The notes below the pieces were generated by a model, which searched no databases, had not been told where the DNA came from, and saw only the letters and a list, made by a program, of their open reading frames with translations. Both the position numbers and the translations under genes were made by a program. Of a DNA stretch of 64,000 nucleotides, positions 39,812-48,535 are shown piece by piece (positions within the stretch are counted from its first letter, which is position 1; the number at the start of each line of letters is the position of its first letter). This DNA is from Subsaxibacter sp. CAU 1640. Lineage in GTDB: Bacteria; Bacteroidota; Bacteroidia; Flavobacteriales; Flavobacteriaceae. Location: the NCBI RefSeq assembly GCF_023156585.1, contig NZ_JALNMI010000003.1, positions 480,196 through 544,195 on the forward strand, written 5' to 3'.

Positions 39812-40527
39812 TGACATCACAAGTAGGTAAGTTGTATCTTATCCCAACAGGTTTGGGAGACAATCCTCCTTTAGAAGTATTGCCAATTTCCATCAAAAAG
39901 ATAATTGAATCTGTAGATGATTATATTGTCGAAAATGAAAAGACAGCACGACGATTTATTAAATCCATCAGTTCAAAAAAGTCGCAGCCAAGCTTGAGGC
40001 TTCATATTTTGAACAAATACACTAAAGAAAATGAAATGTCAAGTTTTCTTGATGCTTGTTTGGAAGGAAAATCTATGGGTTTATTATCTGAAGCTGGATG
40101 TCCTGCCATTGCAGACCCAGGCTCTGATATTGTAAGGTTGGCGCATCAAAACAACATTCATGTGGTTCCTTTAGTGGGACCTTCAAGTATTGTTTTGGCA
40201 TTAATGGGTTCAGGAATGAACGGACAAAGTTTTGCATTCAATGGTTATCTACCGATTGACAAACACGAACGAAAGTCAGAATTAAAACGTTTGGAGCGCT
40301 TGTCGTTTGAGCAGAATCAATCACAACTTTTTATCGAAACGCCATACAGAAACAATAAAATGCTTGAAGATTTATGCCAAACATTGCAACCTCAAACTAG
40401 AGTTTGTGTAGCCTGCGACCTAACACTTTCTACTGAATATATAAAAACGATGACTGCAAAAGAATGGACGTTTGCAAAAGTTGACTTTCACAAACGTCCA
40501 GCAATTTTTATCATTCACAAAGAATAA
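39811..40527 (+). CDS. RsmI-like SAM-dependent methyltransferase
   Basis: A 238-residue protein of the tetrapyrrole-methylase fold. GPSSIVLALMGSGMNGQSFAFNGYLP and FIETPYRNNKMLEDL resemble RsmI, the 16S rRNA C1402 2'-O-methyltransferase, but the N-terminus differs (IPTGLGDNPPLEVLP instead of the usual GTL/IGN motif). It is the second RsmI-like protein commonly seen in Bacteroidota; its substrate is unproven. It starts in a TAATG overlap with the sugar dehydrogenase gene. Confidence 0.82.
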   Translation: MTSQVGKLYLIPTGLGDNPPLEVLPISIKKIIESVDDYIVENEKTARRFIKSISSKKSQPSLRLHILNKYTKENEMSSFLDACLEGKSMGLLSEAGCPAIADPGSDIVRLAHQNNIHVVPLVGPSSIVLALMGSGMNGQSFAFNGYLPIDKHERKSELKRLERLSFEQNQSQLFIETPYRNNKMLEDLCQTLQPQTRVCVACDLTLSTEYIKTMTAKEWTFAKVDFHKRPAIFIIHKE

Positions 40528-41196
40528 CTATAGCGTTACCTTCGCTTTTTTGTCTGCAATGACCGAAGAAGTATCGTAACCAGAGAATTTTTTCATATAA
40601 GACCTGATGGAAGACCCGAAAGCATCAGAAAATGTGTCGTTTCCATAGCTTCTCAAAAACTTCTTCACACTCCCTGGTCCAGCCAAATGTGCAGCGGCCA
40701 AAATACCAGATTCAGTGATTTTTACACCGTTGATAGTTTTGCCTTCAAACCTAGTAATATCTTTGCGTAAAACCCATTTGTTGCGCTGAAGATTCGCCAT
40801 AAATGCTTTCTCCTGCAATTCAGGATTGAACAAAAATTGGTCTGCATTATAGATACCGATTAACTTTAATGTCTCAAGTCCAAATTGATATTTACCTAAA
40901 TAACCAAAGTCATTAATTATATGATATTTACCTCTAGATTCCTTATATGCTACAGCTTCTTTAAATCCATTATAAGCTTTTCCCAATAACGGAGAAACTT
41001 CTACATTCGCCATAATATCATCCATCTTAACCTCGTCAGATAGCATAGCGATATCTTTATTCACGGTGTAATCAAGCGTCAATCCTTCTGTAGAAAATTT
41101 GGTCATATCTAAAGAAGTGTTAGGAAACAATGCAAATGCCAATACAGTAAAAATTGCTACTGTGATTGCTAAATTTTTGATCCAATTACTTTTCAT
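40528..41196 (-). CDS. Transglycosylase-like (LysM-annotated) membrane-anchored protein
   Basis: A 222-residue protein with an N-terminal signal or anchor helix (about 7-27). The central part KYHIINDFGYLGKYQFG and the following segment through about 165 resemble the catalytic region of lytic transglycosylases and lysozymes, with Glu in AYKESRGKYH a candidate acid. Homologues are often labelled as peptidoglycan-binding LysM proteins, but I see no LysM repeat here. It has its own promoter box and a leader hairpin, and converges on the RsmI-like gene with no gap. Confidence 0.7.
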   Translation of the reverse strand: MKSNWIKNLAITVAIFTVLAFALFPNTSLDMTKFSTEGLTLDYTVNKDIAMLSDEVKMDDIMANVEVSPLLGKAYNGFKEAVAYKESRGKYHIINDFGYLGKYQFGLETLKLIGIYNADQFLFNPELQEKAFMANLQRNKWVLRKDITRFEGKTINGVKITESGILAAAHLAGPGSVKKFLRSYGNDTFSDAFGSSIRSYMKKFSGYDTSSVIADKKAKVTL

Positions 41197-41209
41197 AATT
41201 TTTCATTTA

Positions 41210-41241
41210 TAGAACAACCTTCTCTATTTCTAATTGTTCTA
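41210..41241 (-). promoter_or_regulatory. Leader hairpin before the transglycosylase-like gene
   Basis: A perfect 8-bp inverted repeat (41210-41217 with 41234-41241), 16-nt loop, between the predicted promoter box and the start codon at 41196. No U-run follows in the direction of transcription, so it is not a terminator. Confidence 0.5.
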
Positions 41242-41254
41242 AAATTTCAGCCTG

Positions 41255-41262
41255 CAAATATA
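41255..41262 (-). promoter_or_regulatory. -7 promoter box for the transglycosylase-like gene
   Basis: The minus strand reads TATATTTG (TAnnTTTG). It lies in the 108-bp gap after the DUF2279 gene, so the gene can be transcribed on its own. Confidence 0.6.
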
Positions 41263-41304
41263 CAACTTTTATTTAGTTGCTGACTTCTAGACTGTTAATG
41301 TATG

Positions 41305-42246
41305 TTAAAAGTAGATGAAATGCGCTTTTAAGCCGTTTTTACTGTCCAATTCCAAAGTTGGAAAAGGCACTTTTATAACGTTCAAAACGTCAAAGACGGA
41401 TTTCAAGATGTGGGAATTCGTTTTTATTTTTGTCAAATCTACGTCTAAACTTAAATAGTATTGACGTTTACGTTGAGGACTTATAATCAAGTTATTAACA
41501 TCTTCTTTACCAGATAGCATTCCGTCTGCTCCATATCCAACGGCAACATTCAACCATTTGGGAATTTTACTCTCTTTAAAAAATGAATTGATATTGGCAC
41601 TCAACCAATACGTTTGTCCATTATAATCCTTCAGAACTTCCTCCAGAAATCCATTTCCCAATTTTTCAGGATTTTGAGGTGCAAAATCTGTTTGATGAAA
41701 AGAATATTTCAATGTCAGTCGTTGTTCATCCCAAAGCAATTCCTGGCCGACAAATAAACCGGTACCGGAGACATTGGCAATCATATCTCCCCAAGAAAAA
41801 CCCCATTCTGCACTAAAACCGTCGAAAACCTCAACTGTTGTCAAAAAAGCCAAGCCCAAAGTTGAACCATAAATGAGTTGATTTTTTTTGCTTTCTCCAC
41901 TCCACTCCAACACATTGGCGCCAACTCTGCTCATTTGATAGGAGGAAAACACGTGCCCAAGCTTGTCCATTTGCAGCCATTCATCATTATCATTAAGTGT
42001 ATGAAACTTTGATTGTGGATAATCGGCATACCATAATTGATTCAAACCAATCAATGAAATAGTTGCCAAAGATGCTTCCGTGATATATACTGCATTCCGC
42101 CTCGACGTGTTTAAAGTATCACTCGGCTTTAAGAAAGAATTAATTTTTGATTGGGAAAAGACAGAAACAGATAGAAAAAAAAGAAAAATGGTATATGTGA
42201 GGAACCGTCCCAAAGTTATCTGTTGACACCTTGTTGATTGATCCAT
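41305..42246 (-). CDS. DUF2279 domain protein
   Basis: A 313-residue protein with a signal peptide-like N-terminus (LTYTIFLFFLSVSVFSQ, about 15-32). Segments such as DKLGHVFSSYQMSRVGANVLEWSG and EWGFSWGDMIANVSG fit DUF2279, a family with two predicted membrane-embedded or surface helices and unknown role. The start at 42246 lies inside the end of mltG (31-bp overlap). It is the last gene of the dapF-GNAT-mltG-DUF2279 run. Confidence 0.75.
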   Translation of the reverse strand: MDQSTRCQQITLGRFLTYTIFLFFLSVSVFSQSKINSFLKPSDTLNTSRRNAVYITEASLATISLIGLNQLWYADYPQSKFHTLNDNDEWLQMDKLGHVFSSYQMSRVGANVLEWSGESKKNQLIYGSTLGLAFLTTVEVFDGFSAEWGFSWGDMIANVSGTGLFVGQELLWDEQRLTLKYSFHQTDFAPQNPEKLGNGFLEEVLKDYNGQTYWLSANINSFFKESKIPKWLNVAVGYGADGMLSGKEDVNNLIISPQRKRQYYLSLDVDLTKIKTNSHILKSVFDVLNVIKVPFPTLELDSKNGLKAHFIYF

Positions 42247-43259
42247 CGCACATATTCCTGGCGGTTTACATTATGTTGCGACAAAGTTTTCGCGAACTTA
42301 TGATATCCGAAATTTTTCACATCTGCCACAAAATAAAAATAGTCGTGACTCTCTGGATTCAATACACCATCTATTGCCGAAATATCAGGCATTGCAATGA
42401 GTCCAGGCGGTAAACCTGCATATTTGTAAGTGTTGTAAGGAGAGTCCAGTTCCAAATCTTTGTAAAGTACTCGTTTAATCACTTGATCAAAATCATTTGT
42501 ACTTTTCTTGATTGCAAAAATAACCGTGGGGTCTGCCTGAAGGAGCATCCCAACTTTTAACCGGTTTAAATAGACACCAGCCACACGCGGTCGTTCATCA
42601 GCTTTTGCAGTTTCCTTTTGAACAATGGATGCCAACACCAGTACTTGATTTGGCGTCAGATTCAGTTTTTTAGCTTTATCCAATCGAGCATCGGTCCAAA
42701 ACCGATTGTATTCAGTCAGCATTCGGTCGCGGAATTGTTCAGCCGAGGTGTTCCAAAAAAACTCGTAACTATTAGGAATATACATTCCAAGAGCAGTCGC
42801 ATTGTTAAAACCGTTTGCCTTCAAAAAGTCAGAATCCTTCATTACAGAAATAAGCGATAAACTATCAGCTTCGATCTGTGTTGAAATACGAGCTGCCAAA
42901 TTTTCCAAGGTTTCCTGATTATTGAAAGATAATTTCAACGGCACATTTTTGCTTCTGATGCTGTTGATGATATCATTATTGTTCATATGTTTTTTAATGA
43001 TATACCTTCCAGCTTTTACATTAGTGTTGTATTTCTTTTGTTTGGCAAGCACATCAAAGCTTTCAATGTCTTTAAGTAATGGCTCCAACTGTAATTTCAC
43101 TTCATCGTATGTAGCATTTGTTGGAATAAGTACATACGCCTCTTCATTGTTAAAAGCCGTGTTCGAATTGAACATAATGTTGTAAATATTATAGGATACA
43201 ATAGCGGCTACAATTAACCCTATGATTGCTACAGCAAGAAGTATTTTTTTGATATACAT
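42216..43259 (-). CDS. mltG: Endolytic transglycosylase MltG
   Basis: MltG cuts nascent peptidoglycan strands and so limits their length. The 347-residue protein has one N-terminal membrane helix (about 5-27) and a YceG domain with the catalytic Glu in VQKETAKADERPRVAGVYLNRL near residue 222 and LQADPTVIFA after it. Length is normal. It follows directly (no gap) the GNAT gene and overlaps the DUF2279 gene by 31 bp. Confidence 0.94.
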   Translation of the reverse strand: MYIKKILLAVAIIGLIVAAIVSYNIYNIMFNSNTAFNNEEAYVLIPTNATYDEVKLQLEPLLKDIESFDVLAKQKKYNTNVKAGRYIIKKHMNNNDIINSIRSKNVPLKLSFNNQETLENLAARISTQIEADSLSLISVMKDSDFLKANGFNNATALGMYIPNSYEFFWNTSAEQFRDRMLTEYNRFWTDARLDKAKKLNLTPNQVLVLASIVQKETAKADERPRVAGVYLNRLKVGMLLQADPTVIFAIKKSTNDFDQVIKRVLYKDLELDSPYNTYKYAGLPPGLIAMPDISAIDGVLNPESHDYFYFVADVKNFGYHKFAKTLSQHNVNRQEYVRWINQQGVNR

Positions 43260-43784
43260 TTAACGATTAATAAGTTGAAATAAATATTCGTTTTGATAGT
43301 GTCCGTTAATGGAACTCCAATCTTTTTTAAGGCCAACTTTCTCAAAACCTTGATTGGTAAACAGAGAAATACTGGCTTTATTGTTTTCAGATATGTTACA
43401 ATATAACTGATGAAGTTTTAAATGTTTGAAACTGTAATCTATCAACAATTGAAGCGCTTCTTTCCCATATCCTTTGTTGCGATGATTCTGCTCCTTCACC
43501 AAGATACCAACGCCAGCTCTGCTGTTTTTGACATCGAAATCGAACAAATCAATCATTCCGACGGCTTTGTCCTGATAATTTGAAATAACGAGCCGCAACT
43601 GCTTTACTTCATAAATATCCTTATGTGAATTCTTCAAATATTGCTTTAAGATGAATTTGGAAAACGGTGTTTGCGTGTTACTGATTTCCCAAAAGGTCTC
43701 ATCATTTTCTATGGTGTATAAAAACTCCAAATCTTCAGGCTCCAAAGCGCGCAAATAGATATGTTCTCCTTTGAGTGTCATCAT
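43260..43784 (-). CDS. GNAT family N-acetyltransferase (RimJ-type)
   Basis: A 174-residue acetyltransferase starting LKGEHIYLRALEPEDLEFLY, like the RimJ/SpeG branch. The acetyl-CoA loop is EQNHRNKGYGKEAL near residues 98-111, with NKASISLFTNQGFEKVG near the end. Substrate unknown. It overlaps dapF by 4 bp and is followed without a gap by mltG, so it is part of the dapF operon. Confidence 0.86.
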   Translation of the reverse strand: MMTLKGEHIYLRALEPEDLEFLYTIENDETFWEISNTQTPFSKFILKQYLKNSHKDIYEVKQLRLVISNYQDKAVGMIDLFDFDVKNSRAGVGILVKEQNHRNKGYGKEALQLLIDYSFKHLKLHQLYCNISENNKASISLFTNQGFEKVGLKKDWSSINGHYQNEYLFQLINR

Positions 43785-44554
43785 ATTTCGCCTTTAAAGA
43801 CTAGTGTTGCAGGTCCAATGAGCCAAATATTCTTATATCCTGTACCATTTTTTTTGAATGACACTTCCAATTGACCTCCTGGTGTTTTGAGTATGACGCT
43901 ATTTTTTTCAGTTTCACCAATGTAATTCATTGCCAAAGCTACAGCCGTAACACCAGTTCCACAGGACAATGTCTCATCTTCAACACCTCTTTCATAGGTT
44001 CTCACCAAAAAAGAATCAGCGTTCAGTTTTTTGACAAAATTTACATTGCTGCCTTCTTTAAAATACGGTGCGCCATAACGAATGCGTCTGCCCTGCTCTT
44101 TCACGCCCAAAATTTCCAAGTTTGATTCCAATTGAACGTGGTGTGGCGAACCTGTATTCAAAAAAAGATGGTTTTCAAGCTTTTCAATCGTTTTGACATC
44201 TTGCATTTGAAGTTTTACCAAATCATTTTCAATCACAGCGTGATGCAATCCATCAATGGCCTCAAAAGTCGCCTTTTGTTTAACGATACCCAAGAAATTG
44301 GCAAAAGCCATAATACATCTTCCGCCATTACCGCACATACTGCTTTCATTCCCATCTGCATTGAAATAGACCATTTTAAAATCTATTTCCGGATGATTTT
44401 CCAACAGAATCAATCCATCGGCACCAATTCCAAAACGTCTATCGCACAACTTGGCAATCAACTCAATATTGCTTTTGTCAAATGATTCTTGACGATTATC
44501 AATCATCACAAAATCATTGCCTGTACCTTGATATTTATAAAATTCTGTCTTCAT
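43781..44554 (-). CDS. dapF: Diaminopimelate epimerase
   Basis: DapF converts LL- to meso-diaminopimelate for peptidoglycan. The two catalytic Cys lie in SSMCGNGGRC (near residue 72) and SCGTGVTAVA (near 200), and the N-terminus has YQGTGNDFVMIDNR. 257 residues is normal. The ATG at 44554 is preferred to a GTG at 44563. It is the first gene of an envelope operon and is divergent from htrA, with the GTTAAA repeat array between them. Confidence 0.95.
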   Translation of the reverse strand: MKTEFYKYQGTGNDFVMIDNRQESFDKSNIELIAKLCDRRFGIGADGLILLENHPEIDFKMVYFNADGNESSMCGNGGRCIMAFANFLGIVKQKATFEAIDGLHHAVIENDLVKLQMQDVKTIEKLENHLFLNTGSPHHVQLESNLEILGVKEQGRRIRYGAPYFKEGSNVNFVKKLNADSFLVRTYERGVEDETLSCGTGVTAVALAMNYIGETEKNSVILKTPGGQLEVSFKKNGTGYKNIWLIGPATLVFKGEI

Positions 44555-44565
44555 ATAGTTCACGG

Positions 44566-44573
44566 CAAATATA
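44566..44573 (-). promoter_or_regulatory. -7 promoter box of the dapF operon
   Basis: The minus strand reads TATATTTG (TAnnTTTG), 11 bp before the ATG at 44554. The GTTAAA array begins 26 bp upstream of it, that is, at about the -33 position and beyond. Confidence 0.6.
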
Positions 44574-44598
44574 AGAATAATAGATTGCTTTTTTGATT

Positions 44599-44637
44599 GT
44601 TAAACCAGCGTTAAAGTAGGCGTTAAAAATCGTTAAA
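44599..44637 (+). promoter_or_regulatory. Four GTTAAA direct repeats between dapF and htrA
   Basis: GTTAAA occurs at 44599-44604, 44610-44615, 44622-44627 and 44632-44637, all in the same orientation, with steps of 11, 12 and 10 bp. A GTTAAT follows at 44675-44680. Spacing near one helical turn is what OmpR/PhoB-family regulators recognise, and a similar array precedes the kinase gene at 6643-6694. The array lies 77 bp before the htrA start and 26 bp before the dapF -7 box. Confidence 0.55.
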
Positions 44638-44714
44638 CATCCATTGCTCATTCAATAAATAATTAATTTTAGTCGTTAATATCACAAATAATTCTCTAAA
44701 CAATATTTAAAAAA

Positions 44715-46118
44715 ATGAAAAAGATTTTAACCTTGCTATTCGTATCGGTTTTGGGTGGAATCATAACATTATCTGCCTATAAACTTTGGATTGAAAAAGA
44801 TTCCAAATTTTTTGTTGCCACAAATGAGGCACAACCTACATTCATTCCAACCAATAAAACAACATCAAATTTGCTTTACAATGCAGATTCTGTTGATTTT
44901 ACGCAGGCTGCCGAAAATGCAGTACACGCTGTCGTTCACGTAAAAAACACAACTGTGAGTCAAGGTGGACCAGTGACGCTTCAGGATTTATTCTACGGAA
45001 GAAGCCAGCCACGTACACAAGTTGGTACTGGTAGCGGTGTGATTATTTCGCCAGATGGCTATATCATTACAAACAATCACGTCATCAATGGAGCGAGACA
45101 ACTTTCTATAACATTAAATGACAATAAAATCTATCCAGCGAAACTTATTGGTACTGATGAAAAAACAGATATCGCACTTTTAAAGATCGATGCAGATGAC
45201 GATTTGCCTTATGTAACCTTTGGTGATTCAGACCAAGCAAAAGTGGGCGAATGGGTTTTAGCCGTCGGTAACCCTTTTAATTTAACATCTACTGTTACTG
45301 CTGGAATCATCAGTGCTAAATCTAGAGATTTATCTGGTGTGAATGCACAATCCTTTATCCAGACAGACGCTGCGGTGAATCCTGGAAATTCTGGAGGTGC
45401 ATTGGTAAATATCAATGGTGATTTAATTGGTATCAATACAGCCATCACTTCCCAAACTGGTTCATACATAGGTTATTCATTTGCTGTGCCAAGTAATATT
45501 GCTCGTAAGGTCGTTGAAGATATTATGGAATTTGGAGATGTTCAAACTGGTATTTTAGGAGTGAACATTTTAAACAGAAATTCTAAATACGCCATCGAGA
45601 ATGGCTTGAACGAGATTGATGGTGTGTACGTGAGTGGCATTGAGGAAAATTCTGGTGCCGACAAAGCAGGATTAAAAAATGGCGATATAATCAAAAGAAT
45701 TGATAATATCAGAATTTCAAAATTCGCAGATTTGAGTGGTTATTTGAATACAAAACGACCAAACGATGTCGTAAAAGTAACCATTCAAAGAGATGGCAAC
45801 GAAAAGATAATTCCTGTAACCTTATCAAAATATGAAATAAGTTCGGTTGAGTACTTGGATATGCAACTTAAAAATATTCCTAAACAAGCAAAGGAAAAAT
45901 ATAATATAGACAATGGTGTTCTGGTAATCAAAAACAATAACTATTCGCTGTACAAGAATTTAGGTATCAACGAAGGTTATGTTATTACTGAAATCAACGG
46001 TGAAAAAATCAATTCTGTGGAAGACATCAACAAACTTCAACAAAAATATGGTGACAACCTCACAAAAATCAGCGTTATCAATACCAATGGTCAAAAAGAA
46101 AGTTTTATTTTCAGATAA
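44715..46118 (+). CDS. HtrA/DegP family serine protease
   Basis: A 467-residue periplasmic protease/chaperone that degrades misfolded envelope proteins. Parts: N-terminal signal or anchor helix (about 4-22), trypsin-like domain (about 55-270) with His in ITNNHVI, Asp in TDIALLKID and Ser in NPGNSGGAL near residue 224, then two PDZ domains (about 280-370 and 385-467). It is monocistronic, with a terminator 25 bp after the stop. In proteobacteria degP is controlled by CpxR; the direct repeats upstream suggest comparable control here. Confidence 0.94.
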   Translation: MKKILTLLFVSVLGGIITLSAYKLWIEKDSKFFVATNEAQPTFIPTNKTTSNLLYNADSVDFTQAAENAVHAVVHVKNTTVSQGGPVTLQDLFYGRSQPRTQVGTGSGVIISPDGYIITNNHVINGARQLSITLNDNKIYPAKLIGTDEKTDIALLKIDADDDLPYVTFGDSDQAKVGEWVLAVGNPFNLTSTVTAGIISAKSRDLSGVNAQSFIQTDAAVNPGNSGGALVNINGDLIGINTAITSQTGSYIGYSFAVPSNIARKVVEDIMEFGDVQTGILGVNILNRNSKYAIENGLNEIDGVYVSGIEENSGADKAGLKNGDIIKRIDNIRISKFADLSGYLNTKRPNDVVKVTIQRDGNEKIIPVTLSKYEISSVEYLDMQLKNIPKQAKEKYNIDNGVLVIKNNNYSLYKNLGINEGYVITEINGEKINSVEDINKLQQKYGDNLTKISVINTNGQKESFIFR

Positions 46119-46143
46119 AACCGGTTAACAATAGATGAAAAGA

Positions 46144-46181
46144 CCCTTCAAGATTCAAAATTTTGAAGGGTTTTTTATTTT
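46144..46181 (+). terminator. Terminator of htrA
   Basis: An 8-bp stem (46144-46151 with 46163-46170), 11-nt loop and a T-rich tail (six T and more). Confidence 0.85.
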
Positions 46182-46214
46182 TCAAAAAACCTTACGAAAA
46201 CGTTTGAAATATAC

Positions 46215-46222
46215 TATTTTTG
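46215..46222 (+). promoter_or_regulatory. -7 promoter box for gap
   Basis: TATTTTTG matches TAnnTTTG and lies 37 bp before the gap ATG, giving a leader of about 30 nt. Confidence 0.65.
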
Positions 46223-46258
46223 CAAAAATTTTAAAAACAACACACTAAACCTTTAATT

Positions 46259-47707
46259 ATGAGTTTGAACGGGACTTATGAAAACGAATTGGCTTTTCAA
46301 GCCGACCGAAGACGTGCCACAGTAGAGTTTATAAAGATTGTAAGCGATCTTTGGTACGACAAATCTATTGAGTTGGTGCTCTTTAGGAATCAATTAATAG
46401 ACAAAAATGTCAGCGAGATTCTCAACTTGCACGAATATGCTGGGGAATTTGTTGGAAAACCAATTTCGATTTTTGATTCTGTAGAAATAGCCCAAGCTAT
46501 CAAGCAGTTGGATATTCCACCTGCCAAGTTAGATATCGGAAAACTTACCTATGAGTTCCATCTAGAAGATCAGAAATATGGTAATGCCACTGCATTTGTA
46601 GCAGATAAACTGAAAGGAGCAAGTAAATATGAAGGCATTAAACCTAAAGATGTGATTTTATATGGTTTCGGCAGAATTGGGCGATTGGTAGCAAGAGAAT
46701 TGATGACCAAAACAGGAAAAGGAAGCCAAATGCGTTTGAGAGCCATCGTTACACGTGGTAAAGTTGATCAAACGGTTTTGGAAAAAAGAGCCTCTCTGTT
46801 AAGGAATGATTCCGTTCACGGTGATTTTTCTGGAACTGTCATTGCAGATGCTAAAAACAGTGCTTTGATTATCAATGGAACTACCGTAAATATTATTTCT
46901 GCTAATAATCCTGAAGACATTGATTATACTAAATACGGAATCAAGAATGCTTTGGTAATTGACAACACAGGAGTTTTTAGAGATAAAGAAGCTTTGGGCA
47001 GACACCTTAAATCTAAAGGTGTTGATAAAGTATTGTTGACAGCACCAGGCAAAGGTGTTCCAAACATTGTTCACGGTGTTAACCATTTGGATTATGATCC
47101 TGAAAAAGTCGATATTTTTTCAGCGGCATCTTGTACTACAAATGCCATCACTCCCGTATTGAAAGCTGTTGAAGACACTTTGGGTGTGAAACACGGACAT
47201 ATTGAAACCATTCATGCGTACACTAATGACCAAAATTTGGTGGACAATTTCCACGATAAATACCGTCGCGGAAGAGCTGCCGGATTGAATATGGTGATTA
47301 CTGAAACTGGAGCGGGAAGCGCTGTTACGAAAGCCCTTCCTTCAATGGATGGTAAATTGACTTCAAACGCCATTAGAGTTCCTGTACCAAATGGATCATT
47401 GGCGATTCTAAATTTGGAACTGGAGAAAGAAACATCTTTAGATGGCATCAATACCATTCTTAAAAAATATGCTTTGGAAGGTGATCTGGTTGAACAAATC
47501 AAATATGAATTGAGCGATGAGTTGGTTTCTAGTGATATCGTTGGTATTTCTGCACCTGCTATTTACGACAGTAAAGCTACCATCGTCAGAGCTGACGGAA
47601 AAAATGCCCTTTTATATATTTGGTATGATAATGAGTATGGTTATAGTCATCAAGTAATTAGGTTGGCAAAATATATTTCTAAAGTAAGACGTTATACATA
47701 TTATTAA
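46259..47707 (+). CDS. gap: Glyceraldehyde-3-phosphate dehydrogenase, long form
   Basis: The 482-residue enzyme oxidises glyceraldehyde-3-phosphate with NAD(P)+. The Rossmann motif GFGRIGRLVAREL begins only near residue 138, so there is an N-terminal extension of about 130 residues beyond the usual 335. The active Cys is in SAASCTTNAI near 290. I recall this long form in Bacteroidota and some gammaproteobacteria; the role of the extension is not known to me. Monocistronic, with its own promoter and terminator. Confidence 0.92.
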   Translation: MSLNGTYENELAFQADRRRATVEFIKIVSDLWYDKSIELVLFRNQLIDKNVSEILNLHEYAGEFVGKPISIFDSVEIAQAIKQLDIPPAKLDIGKLTYEFHLEDQKYGNATAFVADKLKGASKYEGIKPKDVILYGFGRIGRLVARELMTKTGKGSQMRLRAIVTRGKVDQTVLEKRASLLRNDSVHGDFSGTVIADAKNSALIINGTTVNIISANNPEDIDYTKYGIKNALVIDNTGVFRDKEALGRHLKSKGVDKVLLTAPGKGVPNIVHGVNHLDYDPEKVDIFSAASCTTNAITPVLKAVEDTLGVKHGHIETIHAYTNDQNLVDNFHDKYRRGRAAGLNMVITETGAGSAVTKALPSMDGKLTSNAIRVPVPNGSLAILNLELEKETSLDGINTILKKYALEGDLVEQIKYELSDELVSSDIVGISAPAIYDSKATIVRADGKNALLYIWYDNEYGYSHQVIRLAKYISKVRRYTYY

Positions 47708-47745
47708 TAGTAAAACATCTATTTCTAAATATCAACCGTATATAA

Positions 47746-47777
47746 AAATAGCCTTACTTATGTGAGGCTATTTGTTT
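47746..47777 (+). terminator. Terminator of gap
   Basis: A 9-bp stem (47746-47754 with 47765-47773), 10-nt loop, followed by a short T-rich tail. Confidence 0.7.
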
Positions 47778-47846
47778 AAAATTGAAACAAATACTAATAA
47801 TTATTCTTATCTTGTTCAAAATTAACCACATCAAAAAAAACTTTAA

Positions 47847-48467
47847 ATGCACTCAATCAAAACTTTAGCTGTTGTCTTATTTTCTTTCTTGATTTCATCC
47901 CAACTTTTCGCTCAAGAAACTTCTAATGATACAGATGAAGACAAACTTTCTTTATATGAAGGTTCCATCGACAATCAATTCGAATACGTAATTCAAAAAT
48001 CATACAGTTATCAGGAATTCAAAAACGTCAAAAAAACTTGGCTCTACGAGTTGAAAGCTCATACTTTGGATTCGTTAAAAGCCCTTCAAAATGATTTGGA
48101 CAATACACAGAAATCGGTTGACAGTTTGGTTTTGGAAATTCAAGGGTTAAAAACAAACCTTTCGGACACAAAAATGAATTTAGCAAATACGATTGAGGAA
48201 AAAGACAATATGGCGCTTTTTGGTATGCCGATGAGCAAATCAAATTATAGTACTATTATGTGGAGCATCATTGGCTTGTTATTGATTTTATTGTTGGTGT
48301 TTATCTATAAATTCAGAAACAGCAATGCCGTTACCAGACAGTCCAAACTTGCCTTGTCTGATATTGAAGAGGAGTTCGAAGAGCACAGACGAACAGCGCT
48401 TGAACGCGAGCAGGTAGTGAGACGACAACTCCAGGACGAGCTCAATAAACAGAAGAAAACGAAATAA
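47847..48467 (+). CDS. Exported coiled-coil protein with one membrane helix
   Basis: A 206-residue protein: signal peptide (1-22, ending LFAQ), a coiled coil (about 75-120, with [19 protein letters not shown]), one membrane helix (about 136-158) and a charged helical C-terminus. No enzyme motif is present. Relatives upstream of trmD are sometimes named tRNA (guanine-N1)-methyltransferase in databases, which I believe is a label carried over from the neighbour. Function unknown. A terminator separates it from trmD. Confidence 0.75.
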   Translation: MHSIKTLAVVLFSFLISSQLFAQETSNDTDEDKLSLYEGSIDNQFEYVIQKSYSYQEFKNVKKTWLYELKAHTLDSLKALQNDLDNTQKSVDSLVLEIQGLKTNLSDTKMNLANTIEEKDNMALFGMPMSKSNYSTIMWSIIGLLLILLLVFIYKFRNSNAVTRQSKLALSDIEEEFEEHRRTALEREQVVRRQLQDELNKQKKTK

Positions 48468-48477
48468 AGAATCCAAG

Positions 48478-48508
48478 AATCCGAAAAACAGTTTTCGGAT
48501 TTTTTTTT
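48478..48508 (+). terminator. Terminator between the coiled-coil protein gene and trmD
   Basis: A 10-bp perfect stem (48478-48487 with 48492-48501), 4-nt loop, and a run of seven or more T. It overlaps the trmD promoter region, where CATCTTTG (48511-48518) is one mismatch from TAnnTTTG. Confidence 0.85.
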
Positions 48509-48535
48509 CGCATCTTTGCACTCAATTTCATAGCA

